Below, in pieces: positions 25,811 through 34,037 of a stretch of 64,000 nt of DNA; within the stretch, counting starts at the first letter, position 1, and every line of letters begins with the position of its first letter. The stretch is taken from the NCBI RefSeq assembly GCF_007827795.1, contig NZ_VITI01000003.1:280090-344089 (forward strand), given 5' to 3'. Below the pieces are notes generated by a model. It was not told the origin of the DNA and searched no databases. It saw only the letters and a list, made by a program, of their open reading frames with translations. This DNA is from Azospirillum brasilense. GTDB taxonomy: Bacteria; Pseudomonadota; Alphaproteobacteria; Azospirillales; Azospirillaceae. The position numbers and the translations under genes are program-made.

Positions 25811-27316
25811 ATGGACACCGGACGCGCCACGCCCCGGCGGCATGCCGCCCGCCTTGCCCGCCTCGCGGCGGCGGCGCTCCTTCTCGCCGGCCTCCCGATG
25901 ACGGCGGCGGGAGCGGAGCCTCCCACCGTCTCCCTGCGGCCGGGCGCCGGCATCCAGGCGGCGGTGGACCGCCACCCCCCCGGCACGCGCTTTCGGCTGG
26001 AGCCCGGCGTCCACCGTTTGCAGTCCATCGTGCCGAAAGACCGCAACCGGTTCGAGGGCGCTCCCGGCGCGGTGCTGAGCGGAGCGCGCCGGCTGACCTC
26101 CTTCGTCCACCGCGGCTCCGTCTGGATCGCCCGCGGGCAGACCCAGGAGGGCCGGGTCAACGCGGCGGAGTTCTGCCGCTCCGGCTTTCCCCGCTGCGCC
26201 CGCCCGGAGGACCTGTTCATCGACGACGCGCCGATGCTGCATGTCGGCAGCCGGTCCGCCGTCGGGCCGGGGCGCTGGTTCTTCGACTACGACGCCGACG
26301 AGATCGTGATCGGCGACGATCCCAACGGGCGGACCGTGGAGACCAGCGTCACCCCACGCGCCTTCGGCGGCACGGCGTCGGGCGTCGTCATCCAGTCGCT
26401 GACCATCGAGAAATACGCCGCCCCCATCCAGGCCGCCGCCGTGGACGCGGAGTTCGGTCCCGGCTGGACCGTCCGAAACACCACGCTGCGCCTGAACCAC
26501 GGCGTCGGCGTCAACGCCGGCAACGGCAGCCGCATCCTCGGCAACCGCATCCTCGACAACGGCCACGCCGGCTTTTCCGGGTCGGGGACGGACTTCCTGA
26601 TCGCCGGCAACGAGATCGCCCGCAACGGCTATGCCGGCGTCGACTTCCATTGGGAGGGCGGCGGCGGCAAGATCACCGAATCCGGCGGCGGCGGATTCAT
26701 CCGGGGAAATTGCGTTCACGACAATGTGGGCGCCGGCATCTGGGCCGACATCGACGTGCACCGGCTGGTGATCGAGGACAATCTGGTCTTCGGCAACGCC
26801 GACAACGGCATCACCTACGAGATCAGCTACGACGGGGTGATCCGCAACAATCGGGTCGCCGACAACGGGCAGCGCGGCCAGGGCTGGTTCTGGGGCGCCC
26901 AGATCCTGATCTCCAGCGCGCGGGGCGTGAAGGTCTATGGCAACGACATCGACGTGCCGGGCGGCTACGGCAACGCGGTGACGGTGGTGTCCCAGGACCG
27001 CGTCCCCTACACCCCCGCCGTCGGCAACGAGATCTTCGACAACCGCGTCGTCATCCGCAACGCCAACGCGCGCGTCGGCGCCGTCACCGATGTGGACGCC
27101 GACAACGCCGTGATTGCCGCCGGCAACCGGCTTTACGGCAACCGCTACCACCTCGCGGATCTGGGGGAGCGTGTCTGGTTCTGGAACGACGCGGAGGCCG
27201 ACTGGAACGCCATTCGCGCCCAGGGGCAGGAGACGGGCAGCGTCGTCCATACCGGCATTCCCCAGAAGACGCCGTTGACCTGCCCCCCGATGGTCCAAAC
27301 GGACGAGGTTCGATGA
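25811..27316 (+). CDS. Secreted right-handed beta-helix protein (pectate-lyase-like fold)
   Basis: 501 residues from ATG 25811. A Sec signal peptide (ARLAAAALLLAGLPMTAAGA, cleavage near residue 37) exports it. The body is a parallel beta-helix with many Asn-ladder turns (GNRILDNGHAGFSGSG, 'GNEIARNGYAGVDFHWEGGG'), the fold of pectate lyases and mannuronan epimerases. It is clearly paralogous to the N-terminal 480 residues of the protein at 53839-56673; both share RLQSI[VT]PKD, ARAFGGTA[SD]GV and [TH]EISYD[GA]VIRNN. Likely acts on an extracellular polysaccharide; enzyme class unproven. Its terminal region has only short candidate structures. Confidence 0.85.
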   Translation: MDTGRATPRRHAARLARLAAAALLLAGLPMTAAGAEPPTVSLRPGAGIQAAVDRHPPGTRFRLEPGVHRLQSIVPKDRNRFEGAPGAVLSGARRLTSFVHRGSVWIARGQTQEGRVNAAEFCRSGFPRCARPEDLFIDDAPMLHVGSRSAVGPGRWFFDYDADEIVIGDDPNGRTVETSVTPRAFGGTASGVVIQSLTIEKYAAPIQAAAVDAEFGPGWTVRNTTLRLNHGVGVNAGNGSRILGNRILDNGHAGFSGSGTDFLIAGNEIARNGYAGVDFHWEGGGGKITESGGGGFIRGNCVHDNVGAGIWADIDVHRLVIEDNLVFGNADNGITYEISYDGVIRNNRVADNGQRGQGWFWGAQILISSARGVKVYGNDIDVPGGYGNAVTVVSQDRVPYTPAVGNEIFDNRVVIRNANARVGAVTDVDADNAVIAAGNRLYGNRYHLADLGERVWFWNDAEADWNAIRAQGQETGSVVHTGIPQKTPLTCPPMVQTDEVR

Positions 27317-27670
27317 TCTTGCCCCCGACCCATTCATCCCTTGAGAGGAGAGTTCACGCTCTCCAACAAGTAAAGGTTTCAGCATCACTGTTACAGTTTT
27401 GAAAAATTACTAATTTGGAGGTACTTTGCGGATATCCGCGCACAGTATTATGATCTTGTTTGCGATTGACGGTCAAAACCAGCTGCGATGTTATAGGCTC
27501 AAAGCGGTCGCACAGACCTCTTGCAGCATCGCCTTCCCGCTTGATCCGGTTCATTTGATCGAATAGGGCCAAAGTCTTCGTTCCGATGATGTCGGCGGCG
27601 ACGTTGGCGGCGATCCTGGACGGTTCCACGGGGCGGCGTGTCCATGATGTGTGGCTGAGGGAGATTTTGT
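27317..27670. other. 354-bp intergenic region, lower GC, with two small dyads
   Basis: Comparatively AT-rich. It contains a GGAGAG-TTCACG-CTCTCC hairpin soon after the beta-helix stop (about 27344-27361) and the perfect 12-bp palindrome GCGGATATCCGC (27428-27439). The latter lies in the upstream region of the LuxR-type gene at 27671 and is a candidate operator. No gene is supported. Confidence 0.5.
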
Positions 27671-28546
27671 ATGTTGCCGTGCAAAGACGGAACGCGCCTG
27701 CCCAACGCCTTCCGCCGCGCCCCACCGGTCACCTCCTTCACGTCCAACCACATCCTCGCCGCCACTCGCTTGACCGCCGCCCCGATGAACGACCCCGGCT
27801 CGTTCGGGTCCTACTACCGGATGTCCGGAGGCGCCCGGCCCCTGGGGGAGGATCAGGTCGTCACCGCCATCCTGCACGATGAAACGCCACTGACGCGGGA
27901 AAGCCTGTCCACCAGCCTGAACCTGTGCGGACGGGGTGTGCGGGTGCTGACGGCGGCGACCCTGGCCGACCTGGAAAGCGTGGTGCGGCGGCGCGACGGG
28001 GCGCCGGACGTGGCGCTGGCCAATTTCAGCGGGCGGCTCGCCTCCGACCCGGATTTCCGGCCGAGGCTGGCCGAACTGCTGGCCGTCCTGGACGGCATCC
28101 CGCTAATCATTCTGTCGGATTCCGACGAGACGGCGACCGCGCTGGAAGCCATCCGCCAAGGCGCGCACGGCTACATCTCGACCACCGTCGGCCTGACCAT
28201 GGCTCTGGAGGCGATCCGTATGGTCGCGGCGGGCGGCATCTTCGTTCCGGCCACCATCCTGCACCGCCTGATCATCGACCAGGCCGGAATGCCGGACCCG
28301 GTGCGTCACGCCGCCTTATCCGTCCCGGCTTCCGCGGTCAACGGCAAGCCCCATCTGACGCAACTGACCCCGCGTCAACTCGCCGTCTTGGAATGCCTTC
28401 AGGAGGGCAAGCCCAACAAGGTCATCGCCCACGAGTTGGGAATGCGGGAAAGCACCGTCAAAGTGCATGTCCGGAACATCCTGCGACGGCTCGGCGCCAC
28501 CAACCGGACGGAAGCGGTGTGCCGCGTCATGCGCGAGGAGAACTGA
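27671..28546 (+). CDS. LuxR-type regulator with receiver lacking the phospho-Asp (paralog 1)
   Basis: 291 residues from ATG 27671 (GAGGGAG seven to eight bases upstream); an internal Met39 is an alternative start. The receiver-like domain (about 65-190) keeps the acidic start (LHDETPLTRE) and the GYIST turn, but the phospho-acceptor position reads ALANFSG instead of Asp, and the conserved Lys is absent. The C-terminal LuxR/GerE HTH is intact ('LTPRQLAVLECLQEGKPNKV', STVKVHVRNILRRLGATNRTEAV). Likely phosphorylation-independent. One of four related genes between 27671 and 31368, beside the polysaccharide locus. Confidence 0.88.
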   Translation: MLPCKDGTRLPNAFRRAPPVTSFTSNHILAATRLTAAPMNDPGSFGSYYRMSGGARPLGEDQVVTAILHDETPLTRESLSTSLNLCGRGVRVLTAATLADLESVVRRRDGAPDVALANFSGRLASDPDFRPRLAELLAVLDGIPLIILSDSDETATALEAIRQGAHGYISTTVGLTMALEAIRMVAAGGIFVPATILHRLIIDQAGMPDPVRHAALSVPASAVNGKPHLTQLTPRQLAVLECLQEGKPNKVIAHELGMRESTVKVHVRNILRRLGATNRTEAVCRVMREEN

Positions 28547-28606
28547 GCGCAACGCGCAAGAACGGCGCGGGCGGGTCCCGCACCGTTCCATCACGGGACC
28601 AACCGA

Positions 28607-29377
28607 TCAGGGCTGATTCGATTCCAGGGCCGCGCCACGGGACAGATGGGCGTGCGCCATGAAGGCGGCCTCCGTCCGGTTGGTGGCGCCCAGCTTCTTC
28701 AGCACGTTGCGCACATGGGCCTTGGCGGTGTTCTCGCACATGCCCAGCATGTAGGCGATGAGCTTGTTCGACTTGCCTTCGCGCATGCAGGTCAGCACGG
28801 CCATTTCCCGCGGCGTCAGCCCGCCGATCCGGTCCGTCACCGGCACAGGGACACCCGGCGGCGGGGTCTGCGGAACGGCGATGCCGCCGGGCATCGGCGC
28901 GATCAGCGATTGCAGGGACGTGGCGGGCACGAAGGTCCCCCCGGCGGCAACCAGCCGGATCGCCTCCAGCATGACCCCCAGCCCGAGGCTGGGCACGATG
29001 TAGCCGCGCACGCCGAGGCGCAGGCTTTCCAGGATCATCCCGCCGTCGTCGCGGTCCGAGATGAGCACCAGCGGCACCGGCAGGCAGGCCGACACCGCGT
29101 CGCGGATGGCCGCGCACAGGACGTCGTTCAGCCCAGCCTGCGCGCCGATGTTGCACAGCACGACCTCGGTCCGCCCGTCCCGCGCCAGGACACCGGCAGC
29201 GTCCTTCAGCGAGGCCACCGATCGCACGGTCATGTCCTGGCACAGCGTGCCGAGGCCGAGCGAGAAGCAATCCCTGGTCAGGCTGTTCGGGTCCACCAGG
29301 ACCACGGCTATTCCTGGGGCTATTCCTGGGGCTATACCTGGAGCCATCCCCGCTTGCTGCTTGATGTCCGTCGCCAT
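28607..29377 (-). CDS. LuxR-type regulator with receiver lacking the phospho-Asp (paralog 2)
   Basis: 256 residues from ATG 29377, preceded by a strong GGGGGAG site. The N-terminus carries a GIAPGIAPGIA repeat coded by 12-bp tandem repeats. The receiver-like domain starts LVDPNSLTRD, has VLCNIGAQ in place of the phospho-Asp strand, and GYIVPS in place of the conserved Lys turn. The HTH is intact (LTPREMAVLTCMREGKSNKL, AKAHVRNVLKKLGATNRTEA). It is convergent with paralog 1 (60 bases apart) and divergent from paralog 3. Confidence 0.88.
   Translation of the reverse strand: MATDIKQQAGMAPGIAPGIAPGIAVVLVDPNSLTRDCFSLGLGTLCQDMTVRSVASLKDAAGVLARDGRTEVVLCNIGAQAGLNDVLCAAIRDAVSACLPVPLVLISDRDDGGMILESLRLGVRGYIVPSLGLGVMLEAIRLVAAGGTFVPATSLQSLIAPMPGGIAVPQTPPPGVPVPVTDRIGGLTPREMAVLTCMREGKSNKLIAYMLGMCENTAKAHVRNVLKKLGATNRTEAAFMAHAHLSRGAALESNQP
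29307..29342 (-). repeat. 12-bp tandem repeats in the regulator's start region
   Basis: Two identical GCTATTCCTGGG units, a third GCTATACCTGGA and a decayed fourth. They encode the Gly-Ile-Ala-Pro repeats right after the first residues of paralog 2. Being a multiple of three, copy-number change would keep the frame. Confidence 0.8.
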
Positions 29378-30086
29378 CCGCTCCCCCTTTCGGTCAAACG
29401 CCATTGTTTCGCACCCTGTCAAACCGGGGTGGCAGGCAACCGCCTGCCGTCACCGGCCAAAGAGGCTACAATTCTCGGGTGAGCGCGTCCGCTCGCGGAT
29501 ACTCGGATAGATTTCATTTTTTTCATTTTCAGCGCCCTTCCCTGCCGACCACATGGATTGTTTCTGTTGGAAGATCATCAGGAATGCTTGCGCGGTTTGC
29601 ATTTGATGCTTTCAACGTTACCAGAACAGCAGGCCCGGTAAATACGCACTTCGATGCAGGGTTGTGGCGTGTCGGCGTTCCAGTCCGTACCCATTCCGGC
29701 GTCCATGAAGCCGTTCTGCACGGGGCGCGTACGCCTTTGTGAGGATAGGAGCGGCGTGGAGTATCTGTTCCGCCTCATCCCGGACCCGCGCCGAGGGAGG
29801 TCATCGCCCGCCACCCTCTGCTTTGCAACCGAAGGAACAGACCCCATTGGCACAAGTCGGGGAGCAGTGCGCTCTGACCAATGGAAAGATCACAAGGACA
29901 AGACACTGCGCTTCCGGATGGTGATTACCGAAACCTCTCCGAAAGAAACGAAAATCTAACGGAAATGCTTCAAATAGGAGGTAAAGGAAAAGTCCGACAT
30001 AGTTATTTCTGCGCGGGATTGACGTTGACGAGCGTCTGGGTGCAGCGCAGCATAAGACCAGGAAAACGGGTCGGGAGACATGCTTC
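29378..30086. other. 709-bp intergenic region between divergent LuxR-type genes
   Basis: Holds the promoters of paralogs 2 and 3 and locally lower GC, including a T-rich stretch near 29515-29530. A GGCAGGC-AACC-GCCTGCC hairpin (29431-29448) lies in the leader of paralog 2. Short frames at 29654-29959 (+) and 29881-30150 (+) lack a ribosome site or family resemblance. An isolated AGGAGGT near 29979 has no start codon at the right distance. Confidence 0.5.
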
Positions 30087-30869
30087 ATGGCTTCGAGCGG
30101 GAAGGCGGTTCCATCCCCCCGCGCCGCCGCACGCGGTCCGGAACCGATGAATGGGCGCCGGAGCATCGCGGCCCTCCTTCTGGATGAAACACCGTTGACC
30201 CGTGAAAGTCTGTCCGCCGGCCTCAGCCTGCGCGACCCGTCCCTGCAGATGCGGACCGCGGCGTCGCTGGGCGAGGCGAAGGCGATGCTTGCCGCTGGAA
30301 CGCAACCCGCCGTCGTGCTGTGCAACGTCGTCAGCCTGACCCCGCCGAACGGCAGCGTCCTGGCGACGTTGCGCGATGTTGCCGGTGCCTTCGGCGGCAC
30401 GCCTCTGGTCGTCCTGTCCGACGGGGAGGAGGCGGACCTGCCGCTGGAAGCCAGCCGGCTGGGCGTGCGGGGGTGTCTGCCGACCAGCGTCGGCCTCGCC
30501 GTCGCCCAGGAGGCGTTGCGTCTGGTGGCGGAAGGCGGCACCTTCTTTCCCTCCCCCTTCCTCCACCGCGTGCCGGAGCGTCGCGAGGCCACGGAGGACG
30601 ACCCGCCCGCGCCATCCGGCACCGCGCTGACGGCGCGTCAGCGCGGCGTGCTGCAACGGCTTCGCGAGGGGAAATCGAACCGCGTCATCGCGCAGGAGCT
30701 GGGAATCAGCGAGAATACGGCGAAAGTCCATGTCCGCGGCATCCTGCGGGCGCTGGGCGCCTCCAACCGCGCCGAGGCCGTGCGCAAGGCCTGGCAACCG
30801 GCCGAACCGGCCGCTCAGGAGTCGTTCAGCCGAGTTTGGGGCCGGGATCGGCGGCCGGATCGGGGCTGA
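30087..30869 (+). CDS. LuxR-type regulator with receiver lacking the phospho-Asp (paralog 3)
   Basis: 260 residues from ATG 30087; Met21 (PMNGRRS) is an alternative start. The receiver-like domain begins ALLLDETPLTRES, nearly identical to paralog 1. The phospho-acceptor strand reads VLCNVVSL, with Asp missing, and the Lys turn is GCLPTS. The HTH is intact (LTARQRGVLQRLREGKSNRV, AKVHVRGILRALGASNRAEAV). The last 44 bases overlap, tail to tail, the end of the receiver-only gene on the other strand. Confidence 0.87.
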   Translation: MASSGKAVPSPRAAARGPEPMNGRRSIAALLLDETPLTRESLSAGLSLRDPSLQMRTAASLGEAKAMLAAGTQPAVVLCNVVSLTPPNGSVLATLRDVAGAFGGTPLVVLSDGEEADLPLEASRLGVRGCLPTSVGLAVAQEALRLVAEGGTFFPSPFLHRVPERREATEDDPPAPSGTALTARQRGVLQRLREGKSNRVIAQELGISENTAKVHVRGILRALGASNRAEAVRKAWQPAEPAAQESFSRVWGRDRRPDRG

Positions 30870-31368
30870 GCGTACCGCCACCGTGGATCAGCCGCAGGGC
30901 GGCGATCACCTCGGCCAGCGGCATCCGTCCGCTCAGCACCCCGCGCAGCCCGAGGCGCACCGCGGCGTCGGCCACCGCCGCGCCGGGACGGTCGGCCAGA
31001 ACGGCCACGGGAGGATGGGGGCCGCTGCCCGCCAGCGCGTCCAGAAGTTGGCCGACGCCCCCCTTGGCCGGGTCGGCGCGCCCGATGCTCACCAGAACCA
31101 CGTCGGTGCCGCGCAGCGCGGCGGGAAGGTCGGCCAGAGCCGCGGCGCTGCGCCGGTGGCTGACCGCCACGTCCGGCGCGAAGGCGTTGATGGCGGCGGC
31201 GAGGCTTTCGCCGAACAAGGAGCGGTCGTCGATCAGCAGCACGGCGATCGGTGCCCGTCCGCCGGTCCCCCCGTCCGGGTGCGGGGGAACGGCGCCGCCC
31301 CGCGCACCGGAGGGTGCACGGGGCATGAATTCTCGACGGATTCCGGCCGGCGCGTCCAAGCCAATCAT
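30826..31368 (-). CDS. Stand-alone degenerate receiver protein (fourth paralog, HTH absent)
   Basis: 180 residues from ATG 31368; Met15 at 31326 is an alternative and neither has a strong ribosome site. The domain matches the receiver part of the three neighbouring LuxR proteins (VLLIDDRSLFGESLAAAINA, LVSIGRAD at the phospho-Asp strand, ALRLIHGGGTL), then stops where the HTH linker would begin. Asp is again missing. It could be a dominant-negative partner of the LuxR paralogs, or the residue of a gene that lost its 3' half when the convergent gene came to overlap it. Confidence 0.7.
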   Translation of the reverse strand: MIGLDAPAGIRREFMPRAPSGARGGAVPPHPDGGTGGRAPIAVLLIDDRSLFGESLAAAINAFAPDVAVSHRRSAAALADLPAALRGTDVVLVSIGRADPAKGGVGQLLDALAGSGPHPPVAVLADRPGAAVADAAVRLGLRGVLSGRMPLAEVIAALRLIHGGGTLSPDPAADPGPKLG

Positions 31369-31489
31369 GGCTGTGTCTTTCGGAATCGGGAGATCCCAAC
31401 CGGCATCCCGTGCCGGACCGCCGCCGGGGCGGGGGCGGTCCGTTCAGGGCACCGGTGCGTGACCGGAGTCGGCCGGCGTTGCGCCCGCG

Positions 31490-32929
31490 TCAATCCGCCA
31501 GATCGGAGGCGGCGGCCGCAAGCTGTCCGGAGAAGGGAAGGACACAGGAGTCCGCCGCAAAGCCGTTGCTGAGCAGCATGGCCTCCGCCGCCTTGCGCCG
31601 CTTCGCCGCCTCGGGCCGCGCGTCCCGCCGCCCGACCGAGCAATAGTGGAACCCCGCCGCCGCCATGGCCGCCGGAGTATAGACGTTGCGCAGATCGACC
31701 ATCACCGGGCGCCGCATCAGGCTGCGGACGCGGCCCAGATCGAGCGCGCGGAACTCGTTCCATTCCGTCAGGATGGCGACGCAGTCGGCCTCGACGAGCG
31801 GGGCGTAGGCGTCGTCATGCCAGACCACGCCGGGCAGCAGGTGGCGCCCCTCCTCCATGCCGGCGGGGTCGTAGGCATGGACCGTGACGCCGGCCTCCTG
31901 AAGCAGCGGGATGATTTCCAGGCTCGCCGCCTCGCGCATGTCGTTGGTGTCGGGCTTGAAGGTGATGCCCAGCACGGCGACCCTCCTGCCCGCCGCGTCC
32001 GGACCGCAGGCCTGGAGAATCCGCCCGGCCATCAGCCGCTTGCGCGCCCGGTTCACGTCCACCACCGTTTCGATCAGCCGGACCGGCGCGCCGTGCTGCC
32101 GCCCGGTGCGCACCAGCGCCTCGGTGTCCTTGGGGAAGCAGGAGCCGCCGAAGCCAGGCCCGGCGTTCAGGAACGGACGCCCGATGCGCCCGTCCAGCCC
32201 CATGCCCGCCGCCACGTCCTGCACGTCGGCCCCCACCCGCTCGCACAGGTCGGCCACCTCGTTGATGAAGGTGATCTTGAAGGCCAGGAAGGCGTTGGCC
32301 GAGTATTTCGTCAGCTCCGCCGTCTCGATGCCGGTGCGCACGAAGGGCGTCCCGGCGCGGATCAGCGGCTGGTAGAGGGCGTCCATCACCGCCCGCGCGC
32401 GGTCGGAGTCGGCGCCGATCACCACGCGGTCGGGCTGCATGAAGTCGCCGATGGCCGAACCTTCGCGCAGGAACTCCGGGTTGGACACCACGTCGAACTC
32501 GGCGCGCGGGTTGATGTCGCGCACCAGCGCGGCGATCTGGCGTCCGGTGCCGACCGGAACGGTCGATTTGGTCACGATGACGGTGTAGCGGGACATGGTC
32601 CGCGCGATCTCCGCCGCCGCGGCGTGCACGTAGGTCAGGTCCGCGCCGCCGTCGCCGGGACGGGAGGGGGTGCCGACAGCGATCAGCACTACGTCCGCCC
32701 CCTCCATGGCGACCGCGAGGTCGGAGGTGAAGGACAGACGATCCGCCGCCATGTTGCGCGCCACAAGGACGTCGAGGCCGGGTTCGTAGATGGGGATCTC
32801 GCCGCCCCTCAGGCGCCGGATTTTCGTCTCATCCTTGTCCACACAGCACACGTCGATGCCGAATTCGGCAAAGCAGGCGCCGGACACGAGACCGACATAG
32901 CCGGTCCCCACAACAGCGATCCGCATCAT
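31490..32929 (-). CDS. ugd: UDP-glucose 6-dehydrogenase
   Basis: Oxidises UDP-glucose to UDP-glucuronate with NAD+, feeding UDP-xylose synthesis and acidic exopolysaccharide. 479 residues from ATG 32929 with AGGAG upstream. NAD-binding GTGYVGLVSG, substrate-binding 'NPEFLREGSAIGDFMQPDRV', catalytic Cys in GFGGSCFPKD and C-terminal FKPDTNDMREA are all present. About 35 residues longer at the C-terminus than typical Ugd (tail rich in Ala, ending QLAAAASDLAD). Last gene of the minus-strand unit GT4, epimerase, epimerase, ugd. Confidence 0.95.
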   Translation of the reverse strand: MMRIAVVGTGYVGLVSGACFAEFGIDVCCVDKDETKIRRLRGGEIPIYEPGLDVLVARNMAADRLSFTSDLAVAMEGADVVLIAVGTPSRPGDGGADLTYVHAAAAEIARTMSRYTVIVTKSTVPVGTGRQIAALVRDINPRAEFDVVSNPEFLREGSAIGDFMQPDRVVIGADSDRARAVMDALYQPLIRAGTPFVRTGIETAELTKYSANAFLAFKITFINEVADLCERVGADVQDVAAGMGLDGRIGRPFLNAGPGFGGSCFPKDTEALVRTGRQHGAPVRLIETVVDVNRARKRLMAGRILQACGPDAAGRRVAVLGITFKPDTNDMREAASLEIIPLLQEAGVTVHAYDPAGMEEGRHLLPGVVWHDDAYAPLVEADCVAILTEWNEFRALDLGRVRSLMRRPVMVDLRNVYTPAAMAAAGFHYCSVGRRDARPEAAKRRKAAEAMLLSNGFAADSCVLPFSGQLAAAASDLAD

Positions 32930-32990
32930 TCCACTCCTGTTGCTTGATGGCGTTGCCGAAGCCATCCCTGGCCGGCTCGAAAGATGGCCG

Positions 32991-34010
32991 TCAGGCCACG
33001 GCGCGCTCCGCCATGCCGTTCGCCTGGCCGCTGTCCTCGCTGCTGTCCTGGCCGTTTTCGCGGCCATTCTCACGCAGCGCCCAGCGCACGGTTTCCGCCA
33101 GCCCCTGCTCCAGCCGGGTGCGCGGCGTCCAGCCGAGCACCGACCCGGCATAGGCCACGTCCGCCTGCACGCTGCGCTGCTCGCCCGGACGTTCGGGGTG
33201 GTAAAGCACGGGATGGTCCGCCCGCGTCCGCCCCAGCGCACCCAGCGCGAGGTCGGCCAGTTCGCTGATGCTGGTCTGCCGCCCGCTGCCGAGGTTGAAG
33301 ATCTTCCCATGGCTGGCCGGGTTGTCGAGCGCGCCGACCCAGGCGTCCACCACGTCGTCGATGAAGACGAAGTCGCGGGTCTGCTTGCCGTCTCCGTAGA
33401 TACGGATCGGCTCGCCGCGGATGATGTTGCCCAGGAAGATGCCCAGCACGCCCTGATAGGGGTTATCCACCGCCTGCCGCGGTCCGTAGACGTTGTACAT
33501 GCGGAATGAGGTGACGTCCAAGCCGCCCGGCAGGTCGGGCCGCGCCGCGGTCAGATGGACGTAGCGCTCGCCCGCGTATTTCGTCACCCCGTAGTAGGAC
33601 ACCGGAGAGCAGGGCGTGTCCTCCGGCGTCGGCACGGTCTCGGCGTTGCCGTAGGCGCTCATCGAGCTGGCGTAGAGAAGGCGCTTCACCCCGCGCTCCA
33701 CGCACTGCTGAAGGACGTTCACCGTCCCTTCCACGTTGGTGCGCAGGTCGCCGACCGGGTTGCTGAAGGCGCGGATGATCGACACCTGCCCGGCGATGTG
33801 GATCACCGCGTCGGGCCGCTCCTCGAACGCCTTGTCGAGATCGTCGGGGTTGGTGACGTCGCCACGGATGTAGCGCACCTCCGCCGGCACGTTGGAGCGC
33901 AGCCCGGTGGACTCGTTGTCGATCACCGTCACCCGGTGGCCGAGCGACACGAGGCGGTGCGTGATGTGGGAGCCGATGAATCCGGCTCCGCCCGTTACAA
34001 GAACGTCCAT
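32991..34010 (-). CDS. NAD-dependent UDP-glucose 4-epimerase-like protein (SDR)
   Basis: 339 residues from ATG 34010 (GGAGG six bases upstream; a GTG at 34022 adds four residues). Extended SDR: Rossmann motif [10 protein letters not shown], active-site Tyr/Lys in SYYGVTKYAGER, and sugar-nucleotide contacts in RMYNVYGPRQ and YGDGKQTRDFVFIDDVV. Closest in character to GalE-type UDP-hexose 4-epimerases. The C-terminus ends in an odd Glu/Asn/Gly-rich stretch (ENGRENGQDSSEDSGQANG), probably disordered. Located 27 bases after the CDP-tyvelose-epimerase-like gene and 61 before ugd. Confidence 0.9.
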   Translation of the reverse strand: MDVLVTGGAGFIGSHITHRLVSLGHRVTVIDNESTGLRSNVPAEVRYIRGDVTNPDDLDKAFEERPDAVIHIAGQVSIIRAFSNPVGDLRTNVEGTVNVLQQCVERGVKRLLYASSMSAYGNAETVPTPEDTPCSPVSYYGVTKYAGERYVHLTAARPDLPGGLDVTSFRMYNVYGPRQAVDNPYQGVLGIFLGNIIRGEPIRIYGDGKQTRDFVFIDDVVDAWVGALDNPASHGKIFNLGSGRQTSISELADLALGALGRTRADHPVLYHPERPGEQRSVQADVAYAGSVLGWTPRTRLEQGLAETVRWALRENGRENGQDSSEDSGQANGMAERAVA

Positions 34011-34037
34011 TGGTTCCTCCACCGCACAGGAATGGGA

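Noticed and set aside
29654..29959. Possible 101-residue protein
   Set aside because: No ribosome site, no recognisable family, and codon pattern unlike the neighbours.
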